A stretch of 64,000 nucleotides of DNA, taken from positions 825,501 through 889,500 of the forward strand of contig BSDZ01000112.1 in assembly GCA_030268105.1 (NCBI GenBank). The letters run 5' to 3'. Of the stretch, positions 28,701-40,990 are shown in pieces. The notes below the pieces were generated by a model. The model had not been told where the DNA came from. It searched no databases and saw only the letters and a program-made list of their open reading frames with translations. Made by a program: the position numbers and the translations under genes. Positions within the stretch are counted from its first letter, which is position 1, and the number at the start of each line of letters is the position of its first letter. Origin of the DNA: Volvox africanus. Lineage: Eukaryota; Chlorophyta; Chlorophyceae; Chlamydomonadales; Volvocaceae.

Positions 28701-29112
28701 TTTTGAAGTTCCCGTGCGGGCATCAATCCCTGTCAACGTCTACATTATGCTGTACACAACCACCAACAGCGACATCGCCAACGCCGTGTCGCACGCATCA
28801 GTCAAGCTGCGCGACTGAAATTTCGTATTGTCCTTCATTACGGGAATCATATCGAGAACTTTGTTTATACCGTTGATGTCTTGACATCACCTGCCAGCGT
28901 GTTCCATCGCAAGGCCACGCAGGACAGACGAGCGAGCAACTAGGAATTGTGATGCACTATAGGTCCGCGGTATAAATTCTTTCCTTTACAAGTTTCTTGC
29001 GGGCTCTGAGCATTGGAACTCTATCCTTACATACCCCAAGAAAGGTTGAAACTCTTGAAGCATAAGAGTTTCCTTCACCGAAAATACGATAAGGTCGTGG
29101 AAAGCTTGTTCA
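25784..29112. other. intergenic with weak ORFs only
   Basis: No recognised gene in 3.3 kb. Two frames are worth recording. At 28260-28547, a 95-codon frame starts with a signal-peptide-like segment (MTLQIFMISLLCISSAVLS). At 28686-28820, a short frame contains SIPVNVYIMLYTTTNSDIAN. Neither has a family signature and I could not join them. A 14-bp perfect palindrome (aaggttcgaacctt) lies near 28051. Confidence 0.35.
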
Positions 29113-32100
29113 ATGATGACAGGAGCTCGGGAGCCCACGCAGTCATCAAGGCGCGCGGTCATCGACCTACGCAGCGACACGGTCACCAAACCGACCGCCA
29201 AAATGCTTCAGGCCATGATGAGCGCTGAAGTTGGAGACGATGTTTGGGGTGATGACCCGACAGTTAACGCATTGCAGGTAGTGGCATAAGAACTGCCTGC
29301 TGTCGTAACGCAGCAAGAGCCTTCGTCACAACATCGCGCCTTCCTGTACCTGCTAGGGTTTTGCTGCATCTGCTAAGGAAACCGCACTCTTGAAAAACGA
29401 TCATTTCTGCGATATATTCAAATATGGCTAGGAATGTTGACTATGATTACCGTTATGGCTATAGCATCTTTCATCTAAATGTTCATCCGCACCGCTCCTT
29501 TCGACGAGCGTTATTCGGTCTGCCGCCATCCTGCCCTGCGGCATCGATTAACATGCCCCTGACAAGGCAAGCGCGGGAAGCAGGGAACCCTTACTAAAGG
29601 AAACATCCACAGTGGCAGAAGCAATCATCAAAAGCTGTATTCTTCATCCCGATATTTATTATCTAATATCTTTTCGCATTTCTCGGCTCCATGTCCTGAC
29701 CACTTTCCTTCATTTTACCTGGCCCTGGATGTGACCTGAAAACATTCAGCCCCGCATGCCGCCGTCCTGAGACTCTCACAAAATACATCCCCAGGACCTC
29801 CGCGCCTCAGGACCCGTATGTCCTCATCATCGCTTCCCGGGGGCCTGCGAGTTTGGTTCCGTTTCCCGGCTCCCGCCTCACCGTGCCCCGTAATGGCACA
29901 TGCACTCACCACGCATGCATGTCGCCCTTTCTTCTTCTTTGCCTGTTGGAAGCGACCCATAGATAGGGAGAAATTATGTAGTTATGTATAAAAACATGTA
30001 GTTGTCATGGCCCGCTCACTCCGTGGGCAGGAGTACGCGGCGCAGCTCTTCGGCATGGAGGCGGGGCTGTTCTGTCCCTCGGGTACCATGACTAACCAGA
30101 TCGCAATCAAGGTATGGTAAGACGTACAATCAGTCCTGGAGGGCCTTTGGCAGCTGCCGTTATGCCTAGATGCTTCCGTCGAAAGCGGGGAGCGAGCAGT
30201 AGCAGGATGAGGGTGGTGGGTGGGTAGTGGGGTGCGGGACAGATGAAGTTTGACGGTTGCATACGGTTGAAGTACAGCCGTTTTCCTGCACATCCCTACT
30301 TGGACGTCAAAGTATTTTAAATTATTAAAATATTATATTTTATGGTGGGTAGGACAGAGCAAAATATTATATTTTAACAGATCAATACGAAGAAGGTACA
30401 ATAGTTAGTACAATGCAAGTGGGGTACAAAATAAAAGATAGGCTGATTAGGCCTGCATCGGTTGCTGTTGCTAAAAAGTAAGCATATTACTATAAATTAT
30501 AAATTCGTAGAAAATGGCCATAACATATGAAGAATTTGAGCGGGTTGATTTACGCTGCGGAACAATAATAAAGGCAGAAAAGTTTTTGCGTGCTACAAAA
30601 CCGGCATATAAGATATGGGCAGACTTTGGTGCTGAAATTGGTGTTTTACAAACAGCTGCTCAAATAACTGTACACTATACTCCAGAAACTTTGCTGGGCA
30701 AAAAAATTGTAGGCTGCCTTGTCGTTATATTGCTGTCCTACCCACCATATCAACATATGTGTGTATGTGTGCCGCTTGATGAATTAAGAACGCCATATCC
30801 GTAAAAGCCGATTGCATCCCCTATCCACTCACCTTATTGGCGCGGCACAAATGCCGTCCCATGGGTCGCTCCCTGATTAACCCTGCTCAGACGCTCACCC
30901 ACTCTCCCTCACGCGCCCATCCATTCGCCCTTCCTATCTGGGGCTCACTCATCTGCGGCGCAGGTTCACACCCAGCCTGGCGACGAGCTGCTGTGCGCGG
31001 ATAACGCCCACATCTACTTGTACGAGGGAGGCGGCATCGCTTTCAATTCCGGTGGGTCGTTCCCCCGCCTCTCGCCTCTCGCCTCGTGAGACAAGGCTCG
31101 TCGCAGCGAGTGGACGGCCTCGTCCCGACACGGTCGCGGTCACATCTCTGGTGGCCCTCAGCGATGGGAGGAAACGGGGCGGGGAGGGGTAGATGGAGGA
31201 GGGGAGGAGGGATCGGTTGGACGACGTGGTGTGAGTGCTGCTCAGGGTTTCCTTTCGTCTAGATTTCTCACTCTACCTGTCAAGCGGCTGAAGTACCTTA
31301 ATTACCTAACCAACTGCCTAGCGAACTACATGACTGGCTAACGCGCTATCCAGCTGCCCAACGAACTACCTAACCGCCTAACTATATGCATAACTTGTAA
31401 CCTTCTCGCCGCCCATGCAGGCGTCCAGCCCAAGCTGCTGCCCAGCAATCGCGGGCGAATCACGGCAGACCATGTCGTACAGGCGATCAACATGGTGGGT
31501 CTCGAGAACAGACTGGCCGTTTGTGAATGGGGTGGGGTGTTGGGGTCTCTGCATTGCATTGGAGGCAAGGCGTCGTATTTGTAAGGAAGGGGCCGGACGG
31601 AATTGTGTACGGCATACGGTTGGACGAGCGGGCATACCGTCTTGTATCTCCCTGGTGTTGGTTTTTCTTTTCTTAGGGGAGTTGATATTCGCAATCCCGA
31701 TGTTACTGCCTAATTTGTGTTTTTCCATAACAGCAGTGCCAGGTCTCGTCTATTCGCCTTTTATCCGTATCTCCCAACCAGGATTCGTTTCATTCGACTT
31801 CCCCCTCTTCCCCGCCAGCACCAGGATACGTTTATTCGTTTCCTCCCCTCCCCCGATTTCTGTCAGTAACTCCACTGAGTCCGAAGACTCATATTCGTCG
31901 TTTTGGTGCGTACGACAGCTCTGGGCCTTCAACCGTACCTTTCTTCTTTCTTTCGCCTGCTTACCCTCCTCCCTCCGAAACCAAACCCGTGCCGGCCACC
32001 CACTCCGCAGGAGGACTCGCACTTCCCTACGACCAGGTTGGTTTGCCTGGAGAACACCGCCAACAAGGGCGGGGGGGCGTATTACAGCTTCGAAGAAATC

Positions 32101-34771
32101 AAGGTAAGTTAGCAATAATTAATTTTTAGTAAGGGGAAAGGCAAATGCCCTTGTACGGCAGGAATTGGGACAGCCGAATCCCGTGTACGGCAGGAAGTGG
32201 GGTAGGCGGAACCCCACTTATGGCGGGGAGTGGGAATGTACGACAGCAGACCCCAAGACGTCATAAAGCCATTGCCAATAACGCTTTTTCGTGTGCGCAC
32301 GTTGAGACCATCTCACACCTGTGTTGATGTAAAATGTGAGATTTGATTTTTATCCATTTCATTATTTGGTGCTGAAGGGGGATTACATTACGTTAAATTG
32401 TAGCTTTATTAAATTCGCAAATTCGCAAATATGTGTTGTATCGTTAGTGTGGATAGCGCTAACCGTACGTTGCATAAACGTCGTACATGAAATGCCGTAC
32501 TGCAGGCTATCGCGGAGGTGTGCCGCGCACGTGGGTTGCGGCTTCATCTGGACGGTGCCCGGGTTTTTAACGCCTTCGTTGCGGCGGGGTGAGTGAGAGT
32601 GTGTGTGAGATGGAGAGAGAAACAGAGTTAGCGGCATACACACACATATATATAAAGACACACACACACATGTATATGTATATATATATAGGGTACAGGG
32701 TATATATATATATATATAGGGTATATATAAACCCTAAGACACACACACGCAGGTATAGGCGCACAGAGAACCCTCCATTGCACACACAGGCAACTTCACC
32801 CTCACATACACACACAGACACGCCAGCGTTTCGTGGAAATTCAGGTCCCAGCAGGTTTCAGGCGTTCCTGTCGTACTGTGCGCGGTTGTCGTACCGGTGC
32901 TACACATGTTGCCATGCTGTTGAATGGTATTCTCAAATTCTCCCCCACGCGCCACCCGCATACACATACAATACACACGTACACAGACACGTACACACAG
33001 ACACTCAGACAAGTACGGCCCCGGCCAGGTTAGTGGCTCATGGGCTCCCGGTGGGGGTAAATACCCCCCCCCCCCTCTCTAAGCACCCGAATGAAACCTT
33101 CGTATCCCCCCAACCCCCCTGGCGCCTGCTTGCTGGTTGCCAGGTACGGCCCCTCCGACATAGGGCCCCTGTTTGACTCCATCTCCGTCTGTCTGTCCAA
33201 GGGCCTTGGCTGCCCGGTTGGTTCAGTGCTGCTGGGGTCTAAGGACTTCATCCGCAGGGCCCACAGGCACGTGCATGTGTGTGTGTGTGGGGGGGGAGAA
33301 TGGGCAGGTCAGGGCAGAGAGGTGCGCATGGTCGTACATGGCGGGGCCGGTCGTTGCTTTCTTCCACAGGCAAGTGGTCTGTTGGGATGAGGGACGGGGT
33401 ACCATTATGGGTTTTGAGTTGCTCCAGGGGGGAAGCAGGAAGCCGGGGAAGGAGGGGAGGGGGGACACCAAGGACTGGGTCGCGGGAGGCCCCAGGCTGT
33501 GCGAGTGGGGGGGGCCGGGGTGTGTGGCGTCTGGAAGATAAAGAAGGGGAGGGGAGGGGAGGTCATGCGGCATTTGGATGGGAACGACATATGTCGCTGG
33601 CGCATGGCAACATACCACACTCCCACTCTCACCCGAACCTCGGCTCTGCTGCTGTTTTCCAGGTCCCTCCCCCCCCCGCGTTCCCCTCCTCTTCCCCAAC
33701 CACCTCCCGGTCGTTGGAAGCCGGTAGTTGCCGCCCCCCCCCTCAACATACTCCCTCAGACATACACAAACACATCTGCATGTGTCACCACAACCCCCTT
33801 TCCCCAGGATCCGGAAGGTTCTCGGCGGCGGTATGCGGCAGGCGGGTTTCCTGGCAGCTGCGGGGCTATACGCGCTGATGAACAACGTCGGGAGGTGGGC
33901 GGACCCATGGGGTGGGGTGGGGGCTTGCCGCTTACTGTATGCGGTTGCGCCGCTGGTGGTCGACTGTTGGGTGTTGGGCGAGACTGTGGGTGAGGAATGG
34001 CTGTGACTGGTCATGCGAATTTCCTTCCGTACACTGGACGAGATTCGGTGAAAGGCAGATACCCAAGGGCGCGTGGTGCGAGGCGTGGGATGTTGGGTGC
34101 AGAAGTACTCCGGATTGGAACCCACATGTTGTCACCCACATGCATGTGAATGTCACCTTACCTGGGAACAAACACGAAACACACACGTTTTTTCACAGGC
34201 TGCGAGATGACCACGAGCGCGCACAGCGGCTGGGCGCTGCTCTAGAGGGCTTGCCGTACGTGTCGTACCTGGCCCCGGTCGACACTAACATTGTCATCTT
34301 CAGCGTCGCGCCGGGATGGGACGCAAAGGTGGGGGGTGGGGGACAGGGGAAAGAGGTTTGGCAGTACATTGCGGTTACTCGTTTCATAGACGTAGGGCCC
34401 AACGAAAAGATGTGTCAAAGGGGCGAATCCCTTCGCCCTGGATGTCCTGTATGTTCGCACACATACACAGCCACATACACATACAAATACAAATACAAAT
34501 ACAAATACAAATACAAATACAAATACAAATACAAATACAAATACAAATACGCTATCCATGGTCTCCGCCCCGCTTAACCCGGGACTGGCAATCAGGTGCT
34601 GATGGAGTGGTTCAAGGCCCGTGGCGTACTGATTTCCACGATGGGCCCGGGGGTTCTGCGCCTCGTCACACACCTTGACGTGGGCGACCAGGACGTGGAC
34701 GCCGTTTGCGAGATACTGAAGGAAGCAGCCGCAGCGCCGGCGGCGGAAAGCAACGATGTGGAAGCAGTGGT

Positions 34772-34805
<34 letters not shown>

Positions 34806-34871
34806 AAGATGAATGGCAATGGTGACGGCGCGCGTCTGGGGGATGTGGAGCGTGAGAGCGCTGAGGAGTAG
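29113..34871 (+). CDS. L-threonine aldolase (low-specificity, PLP-dependent)
   Basis: It cleaves threonine to glycine and acetaldehyde. Exons: 29113-29277, 30031-30111, 30964-31051, 31421-31494, 32011-32103, 32506-32588, 33144-33266, 33808-33894, 34199-34328, 34596-34871. Phases agree throughout and give 399 residues. Landmarks: [12 protein letters not shown] near the N terminus, [18 protein letters not shown] (D183 pairs with the PLP ring nitrogen), the PLP lysine K214 in [14 protein letters not shown], and LGGGMRQAG. The last 45 residues are an Ala/Thr/Asp-rich tail outside the fold. Intron 7 needs a GC-AG donor (AG|GCACGT) to keep [15 protein letters not shown] intact. Intron 2 carries a bacterial DNA fragment and intron 9 a TACAAA repeat. 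A TGTAA lies 210 nt after the stop. Start: the first of two adjacent ATGs; no targeting peptide is obvious. Confidence 0.93.
30341..30357 (+). repeat. left arm of 17-bp inverted repeat
   Basis: Exact reverse complement of 30733-30749. Confidence 0.95.
30380..30481 (+). pseudogene. grpE: 3' fragment of bacterial grpE
   Basis: The last 33 codons plus stop of the nucleotide-exchange factor GrpE: it reads [20 protein letters not shown] and then [12 protein letters not shown], the conserved beta-domain end of the family. Codon use is strongly AT-biased, unlike every gene around it. It lacks the rest of the gene and lies in a host intron, so it is dead. The text is bacterial or organellar in type; alphaproteobacterial origin is an inference. 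Confidence 0.8.
30514..30730 (+). pseudogene. csaA: 5' fragment of bacterial csaA (tRNA-binding-domain chaperone)
   Basis: It begins at ATG 32 nt after the grpE stop and encodes about 72 residues of Csa[20 protein letters not shown], then [15 protein letters not shown] and [20 protein letters not shown]. The wild-type protein is about 110 residues. The match breaks off just before the right arm of the inverted repeat, so the C-terminal third (the NFPPKQIGPFMSEVL-type region) is missing. The [12 protein letters not shown] wording is typical of alphaproteobacterial CsaA. It has an AT-rich third position and no introns. Confidence 0.85.
30733..30749 (-). repeat. right arm of 17-bp inverted repeat
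   Basis: Exact reverse complement of the left arm at 30341-30357. Confidence 0.95.
32637..32730. repeat. CA/TA microsatellite in threonine aldolase intron 6
   Basis: Alternating cacacaca and tatatata tracts, including two copies of an atatatatagggta motif. Confidence 0.8.
34470..34550. repeat. (TACAAA)n microsatellite in threonine aldolase intron 9
   Basis: About a dozen perfect hexamer copies (atacaaatacaaatac) preceded by acacatacacagccacatac. Confidence 0.92.
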
Positions 34872-37753
34872 GGGCGGTGCTGGCGGCGGTGGCGGCAGTA
34901 GTGGAGACGGAGGTATAAGTAACGAGTGTGTACCATATGTGCTCGTGAGAGTACGGCACTACTACTAGTGGATCCTCAAGATCGGCGGGATGGCGGTGAC
35001 TCGGCCCGAAGACACAGGCTGTAGGAAAGGTTTTCGGAGGGCGGGTCAGTGGGCGGGTCAGTGGGCGGGCGCACCGCCGTTGTAAGCTCTGCGCGCCGCC
35101 AGTACGGCCGGCCTTGAGTGTACGGAAAGTGGCCTTGTATCAATGTCGTACCAGTATAGGATTATGTTATGTGTGTAAAACAAGCACACGCATAAATAGT
35201 GAGTTCGTAGTGAGTGAGCAAATCAGTTTCGTCGTATTATTTTGTTGGTTTGTCGCAAACTGGCTCTCTCGATTCTATCTCGCGGAAGCTGCTGCACGAA
35301 GTGCTCACTGGTCCCGGAGCGAAAAAGAAAGAAGGCAGCGGGATATGGCGGCAGGCGCGGCGGTGAGGGTGAGGCGCCGAGCTGGCACGTCTGCGGGGTG
35401 TGTGTACGATATACACATACACGTTATGTACTCCAATTTGTACAATATTTGTATATTTACCAGTACGGAAGAAGTACGGCTTATCTTTAATTATGTCTAG
35501 ACATATCTTGAGCGGTGTCAGGGGAAGGAGAGGGTCGGAAGAAGGCCGGTTCTTAACCAACAGCGTCACATGAGGCAGGCGAAGGCCAAAGTTGGTTCGT
35601 TCCGAGGAGGGGGGGAAGAGGAATAGTTGCGGGGCCTGACGCGGCTGTCGTGGGTAAGAGGGAGGAAATGTAATATGTGTGTTTTGTCCGTACATGTATT
35701 GCGTCCGTCCTCAAGTGCTTCGACAAGTGCCGTGTCCACCGGCCAACTTATCGTCCCAAACTAACGGCTGTCCTGTTGCCTTTGTTTAGTTTTCAGAGCG
35801 TTACGTACATGCGTCGTGGGTAAGGTGGGGTGGCGGAGAGCATCCATCATGTCGAGGAGAGAATGAAAAGATTTTTCCGGAAGGATAGTCGGAGGCATTA
35901 TTGATTTTGGAGTCCCTTCATCTCGCTGCGATGAGAATGACGATGATGATGATTGGTGGCTAAGTTAGTTGCATGGATGACCAATCGGACCATTGAGGGA
36001 TCAATCAAAGGGTCGCGCTTCCCTCTCTGCTATATTTCACGTCACGGGCTGGGGGCGGTAACGTGCTTGGTGCCACGTCACCAACGGCAGCAGCTCGAGG
36101 AGTTGGGCTCAAGTTGCAGGTTTAATCTGGACCAAGCCTTGTAAACCCACAGCTATTGCTATTGTACGGCTGTTGTGCGGTAATTTTGATGGGTAATTGT
36201 AGTGCTTTTCTTAAAGATAATAGGGAGCGTTTGTCTCAGCCTGCCTGCATGCCCGCCTGCCTGGTTCGGCATGTTTGATGTTCTACTGTAACTGGAAGGG
36301 GCGGTGGTGGGTGTGATCGTGAAGGATTTTTGCGACTGACTCCCACAGCTATGTATTTTTGTCGCGTATTTGCCGCTGTGCCTGCGGAGGGAGTGCTGCG
36401 GAGGGACTGCCAACGCTTCGCCCTTCGGCCAAGGTTTGCCCCTAAATTTTAATCAACACTATAAATGGCACCACAACACCTAGCCTCTTCCCCACCTTCT
36501 CCCCATCCCCTACACTCCTTGTCCAATCCTCTTCATTACGCAACCTCTGTCGCGTAATGTCCCTCACATGAACGATTTACCGTTTACCGTTTGGCCTATT
36601 TTGAGGGGCCTTCCGAATCAGCCGCCCATCCATTACGCTCCATCCATTTAGGGTCAAATCCATTTAAGTCCATTTAGGTTTCTTGCCGTCTCCTGCGAAC
36701 CCACGAAGCACGAACCGTGCATAGAAATGCTAGCAGCTTTTACAAAAGCATATGCTGATTACAAATTTTGCTGCAAATGGTAATGGGCTCTGGCACAACA
36801 ACCGATATCTTTCGATACCACTCTTCCATGGGTTCCCTGTACAACGCTAGGTGGACCTAACGCATAATTAATGCATGCCGGCCGGGGAGGAGAGGAGGGG
36901 AGGGGAGGGGTGCAAAAACCATTGAAAGAAGGCGGCACACCCCCGACCACTGTACTGCAGTGGAAAACGTATGCACGACAACAGCAAAACTCAAGCTGCC
37001 GTCGGTTATTGCCCGATGAGATATCTTGATGGACTTTATATGTGTACTAACGAAACAGGAAGACACAATATGTATGTTTCTTCCTGCCCATATGTCGCGC
37101 ATGCGGAACCTGGCCGGAATAAAGCCACCCATTAACCCATCGGGCGATGCGCGCCATTTCTCCACAGCTGTAGACGCATACACAGAAACCCTTGCACAAA
37201 CATACACACACACGCCCTGTACCCAGCCACGCCTCACTTCTAAAGCAAAACAGTGAAAGCTAAATTGCAACCGCCGGCGCCAATCTCATACTTACGGTTG
37301 GCACGTTGGATCTATCATGCATAGCTGGCGGCGCCTCAGTACCCGGATATTCGATGCAAATATATCGCATGTCAATCAATCGGTGCGACGAGTGCATGTT
37401 ATGAGTGACAGTAGAGAGATGAATTTTAGTGTATATGCACTGTGTCTGTCCACCTACTACGCCTCCCTCTGGCCGCTTTCTCTCCCCCCTCTTCGAAGTC
37501 GACTCATCCGGGTGGCTCCACCGCACTACATTTGGGATCGAACCTGTACCCGAGGAATTAACACACTGGGCCTGGGTTCCTGCGACCCGTGGGTTGGTTT
37601 CTGCGACCCATGGGTAACTGGATTCTTTTCACTTACACTGATTTCATCCATTTGTTACATCCAATCATATGTTCCAAATTCAGTTCGCGTATCCATGCTT
37701 CATCTATCGTTAGTTGTCAAAACGTTAGACTCTTAAATCGGAAACCAGGCGGC
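34872..37753. other. intergenic
   Basis: Between convergent genes. TGTAA at 35081-35085 may end the threonine aldolase transcript. On the other side, the reverse complement of TGTAA occurs at 37633 and 37655, about 100 nt past the SRR1-like stop. No gene is supported between them. Confidence 0.4.
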
Positions 37754-40700
37754 TCAGCTAACGGTTTCCATGGCCATACTGCCGCCACCCTCCACCACCT
37801 TCCCGCCTTCCGATTCCGCCGGCCAAGTGGCATCAACCACCTCATCGGGCCCAACTGCCAGCAACTGTTCCAACCGTTCCGATGGCGGAAAAAGGTGCAG
37901 GGACATGCAGTTAAAGGCGGACGGTACCGGGAAGCGGAGTTCCGGAGTAACAACCTCCACCACCGCACCTGAGGGGGCGATCGAGGAGGGTTTGGGTGCA
38001 TGTCAATGGGGGTTGGGGTGGGGGCGAGAGTGAGAAGGAAGAGACGGGAAATGTCAGAGTAGGAGGGGGGGGATGGGGAGGCAGCGGAAAAAGCTGGGGG
38101 GTGGGAGAGAATGGAAGCCAGGAAACACGGAAGCGTTGTCACTGAAGCTTGTTCAGTTCAACCAGTCAAATCGATCGCCGCCTCGTATCCCCCTCCCCCT
38201 CCCCCTCCCCCTCCCCAAGCTACCCTGTGCTATCCAAGCTCTTCATATAGACGCCGGATACACGTATAAGGAATGGCGGACCTACCGGAGGGGTGGGATC
38301 TCCCGGCCGTTATCCACCCCCGGGCCCCACCCCACCCCACCCTCCCTCTTAGTGGCCTTTCCTGACCCTCGTTGGACCGGGCCGCCCTAAACCCTCGGCC
38401 CCCACCCACCCTCCAAGCAACTTCGAACAACGGGTCCAGGGGCACCCCCCCCTCCCCCTCCCTCTGGTGGTGGTGGTGGACGGGCTGAGTTGGCACGTTG
38501 GCCGCCGGCACCGCTGCGGCCCGCTCGCATCTCCCACCTCCGAGCAGACAAGAGGAAAGAGAAAGAATCCTTTTGTACAGATGAACACCCGTACGGCAAG
38601 TGCAAGGAGGGTGCTGACCGGGGCGCTATATATGTGCTATGTGTACGGCATGATCGAGGATATACAAACAAACACACACGCGTATTTAGATAGATACATA
38701 GATGTGTGTGTGTGTGTGTGTGTGTCGCACGTCTCGACACTCCAATGCCCCTCATGGGGGCCTGCGTGTTGTGCTCTTATCGCAGTGGTCATTGCACAAG
38801 ATGCGAGTGAGCATACCCTAAATCGCAATATGAGCCACAGACGACGACGAACACATCGCCGTACCTTTCCAGGTACTGCCGAAAGCTATTACCCAACACC
38901 GCCAGCAATGGCAACCCATTGCCACCGCCGCTATGACTGTCGCTGCTACTGCCGGCCCCGCAGTTCCAGTTTGCCCGCAGTAGCGCGTCGTACAATTCCC
39001 GTTCACAGTGGGGCATGTAAAAGAAGGTGGGCTCTATCACTCGCCGGGCGGCGCCCTCATCCACATCAACCACCTGGCAATGCCGTACAAGAATGGGTTG
39101 TACGGCAGTCGGGAGGGGGAGGGAAAATAGGGGGACACCGCATACAATCCCTGAATGTGAACCATGACTGTGTGCGGCAAAAAATGTATTGCTGTACGGC
39201 AAATACGGTGCACCCAAATCCTAATGCTTCAATGCCTGTTTTGGCTAGCCGCTGTGAAACGCTCTCTGTACAGCGACCAGCACACCCAGCGTGTTAGATG
39301 TTAGTTGAGCAGTTGGTTCCCACCAAATTCGGTTGGATCGCCACCAATGCACCTGCAGACCCAGCTGCTCCAGTGCGAGTCGATCCACGTCGTCAAACGC
39401 CGGGTCGTACAAGTGTACGGGAGAGGTTAAGCCCCTGAGAACCTGGTCTCGGAGCAGCAGCACCAGCGCCAGCTGCGACCACAACAATTATAACCACTGT
39501 TACTTTGATGGCAGACCACCCTAGACCTACCATCAGTCTGTCAATGGTGCCGTACAAATGCTATACGCCGAGTCGTACTTGGTGCCGTACCTGGTACCTT
39601 GACACACGACTGAGGTGCGGCGAGCCCAGGCCGTACACCACCAGACTCCGCACGCAATGCCAGTGAGTCAGGACGTTGCAGCTGCCGCCACTGCCCCCCG
39701 CTGCATACCCCCCTGGCGATGTCCTCATATCCATACCATCACCATCACCATCCTTTGACCTCTCGTCCCATGCAATTCTGTTATGATAACTGTCATCCAT
39801 AACGGTCGCCGTACCAGTGAACTCCGCGGCAGCAGCCAACCTGCCCGTTGCCAGCATGCCCGAGCCGCCAGCATGCCGTGGCATGTACGACATATTTGCC
39901 GGGATGTACGAAGAGTACGGCATTCGGTTCAAGTAGGTTGCTGCCACTTCTGAAAGGACTGTCATCAGACGGGCGAAGAAGGGGCTGTCCGCCACCTCCC
40001 GCCTGCGATGAGAGACCACCACGCAGCAACCCACACTTACAGATACACACAGATAGCGGAGAACGGTCGATGAGACGCGGTGGACCCACATCGTGTGGAC
40101 CCAGGGCCCGATTTATCATGTTTTTCAGTTTATTTCGATATTTCGTTGTCCGTATCCTTTTTTTTCAGTTATCTGGTCCGTTGCTTCGTGTTCTGTTTCC
40201 GATACGTTCCGATACGTAACAACCAGGTTCCAACCACTTACCTATAACTTAACTAGGAATAACTATATTTTTATCACCCAATACCACCCATAGGCTCATG
40301 CCCCTAAATGATGACATCAGGCGTTCTTGGTTTAGTAACAACCTATTCGTCTGAATCTTAATACGGCACCTGCAGCTGTGGATGCTGGTGAGAAGCTGCT
40401 CGCACTGCTCTGCTGGAGTGCGCTCGCGGATCTGTGCGGGGCCCTGCCGCCGCTTGTTATGGAATCCATGAAGGGCTAAGGAGCCCGCGTTGCTGGGCAG
40501 GTCGAGAGCACCACGGTCAGCCGCAGTGGCGGGTAAAGCAGCGGCGTCGGTGGTGACAGGTGGGGTCTGTGCGGCGCCGGGGCTGACAACACGTAGTGCT
40601 TCTGCGTAACGACATGTAATACACAGGTAAGAGGCAGGCAGGAAATTAACGCCCCAGCTGATGTCGACATTGCGAGGATGGAAGCGAGAAAGGGAACGCC

Positions 40701-40990
40701 CCGAGACCGAAGATGTCCTTTTTCTATGAGGCAAAGAAGGAGATGGAGTTGCTGGTCTAGTGGAGGCTGTGGATTTGGGCCCAGGGAGGGGACTGGAAAC
40801 GAGAAGTTAGGAATGAAAGCCGCGCGGGAGTGACGCGTGAAGTGTGGGTATTTGGAGGTTGGGAGGACCCACCTATGGGACAACATGTATCCCTTGCACG
40901 TTTTAAGGATGTCTCATTGTGCCTGTTCTTTCCCTTGCCCTTGCCGCGCACGACGATCCACCCGCCGTCATTGTCATTGCCGCCGTTCAT
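37754..40990 (-). CDS. SRR1: SRR1-like domain protein
   Basis: Homologues of Arabidopsis SENSITIVITY TO RED LIGHT REDUCED 1 (phytochrome B and clock signalling) and yeast Ber1. Confident exons on the minus strand: about 40800-40370, 40002-39591, 39472-39353, 39073-38865, and the last one 37968-37754. The ATG at 40990 opens with DGGWIVVRGKGKGKNR, as in the family. Then come CEQLLTSIHSCRREVADSPF, the core VVYGLGSPHLSRVSRYQ joined to LALVLLLRDQVL, VHLYDPAFDDVDRLALEQLG, then PTFFYMPHCERELYDALLRANW split by a short variable loop and LLAVLGNSF. The final exon ends the domain with ELRFPVPSAFNCMSLHLFPP. Two joints are open: exon 1 to exon 2 (phase conflict) and the link between 38865 and 37968, where an exon near 38500-38420 is possible. 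The clock role is known for plants, not shown here. Confidence 0.82.
38184..38216. repeat. (CCCTCC)n short tandem repeat
   Basis: Four to five CCCCCT/CCCTCC units in an intron of the SRR1-like gene. Confidence 0.7.
38703..38726. repeat. (TG)n microsatellite
   Basis: About ten TG repeats in an intron of the SRR1-like gene. Confidence 0.85.

Larger units (their letters stand above)
30311..30750. mobile_element. AT-rich bacterial DNA insert with 17-bp inverted repeats, in intron 2 of threonine aldolase
   Basis: An abrupt AT-rich block inside an otherwise GC-balanced intron. It contains the 3' end of a grpE gene followed by the 5' part of a csaA gene, in bacterial operon spacing. A perfect 17-bp inverted repeat (tatggtgggtaggacag) brackets the coding part at 30341-30357 and 30733-30749; the outer TA of each arm would fit a TA target duplication. 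A 16-bp direct repeat (aaaatattatatttta) occurs at about 30327 and 30361, on both sides of the left arm. Whether this is a MITE-like element that captured bacterial DNA or a repair-mediated insertion cannot be told from the sequence alone. Confidence 0.7.

Noticed and set aside
30750..30804. Continuation of csaA past the inverted repeat to the TAA at 30802
   Set aside because: The residues after the break do not follow CsaA; the frame simply runs on into host intron sequence.
33223..34125. 300-codon minus-strand frame
   Set aside because: It lies antisense to threonine aldolase exons 7-8 and their introns, is Pro/Ser/Thr-rich, and has no family signal.
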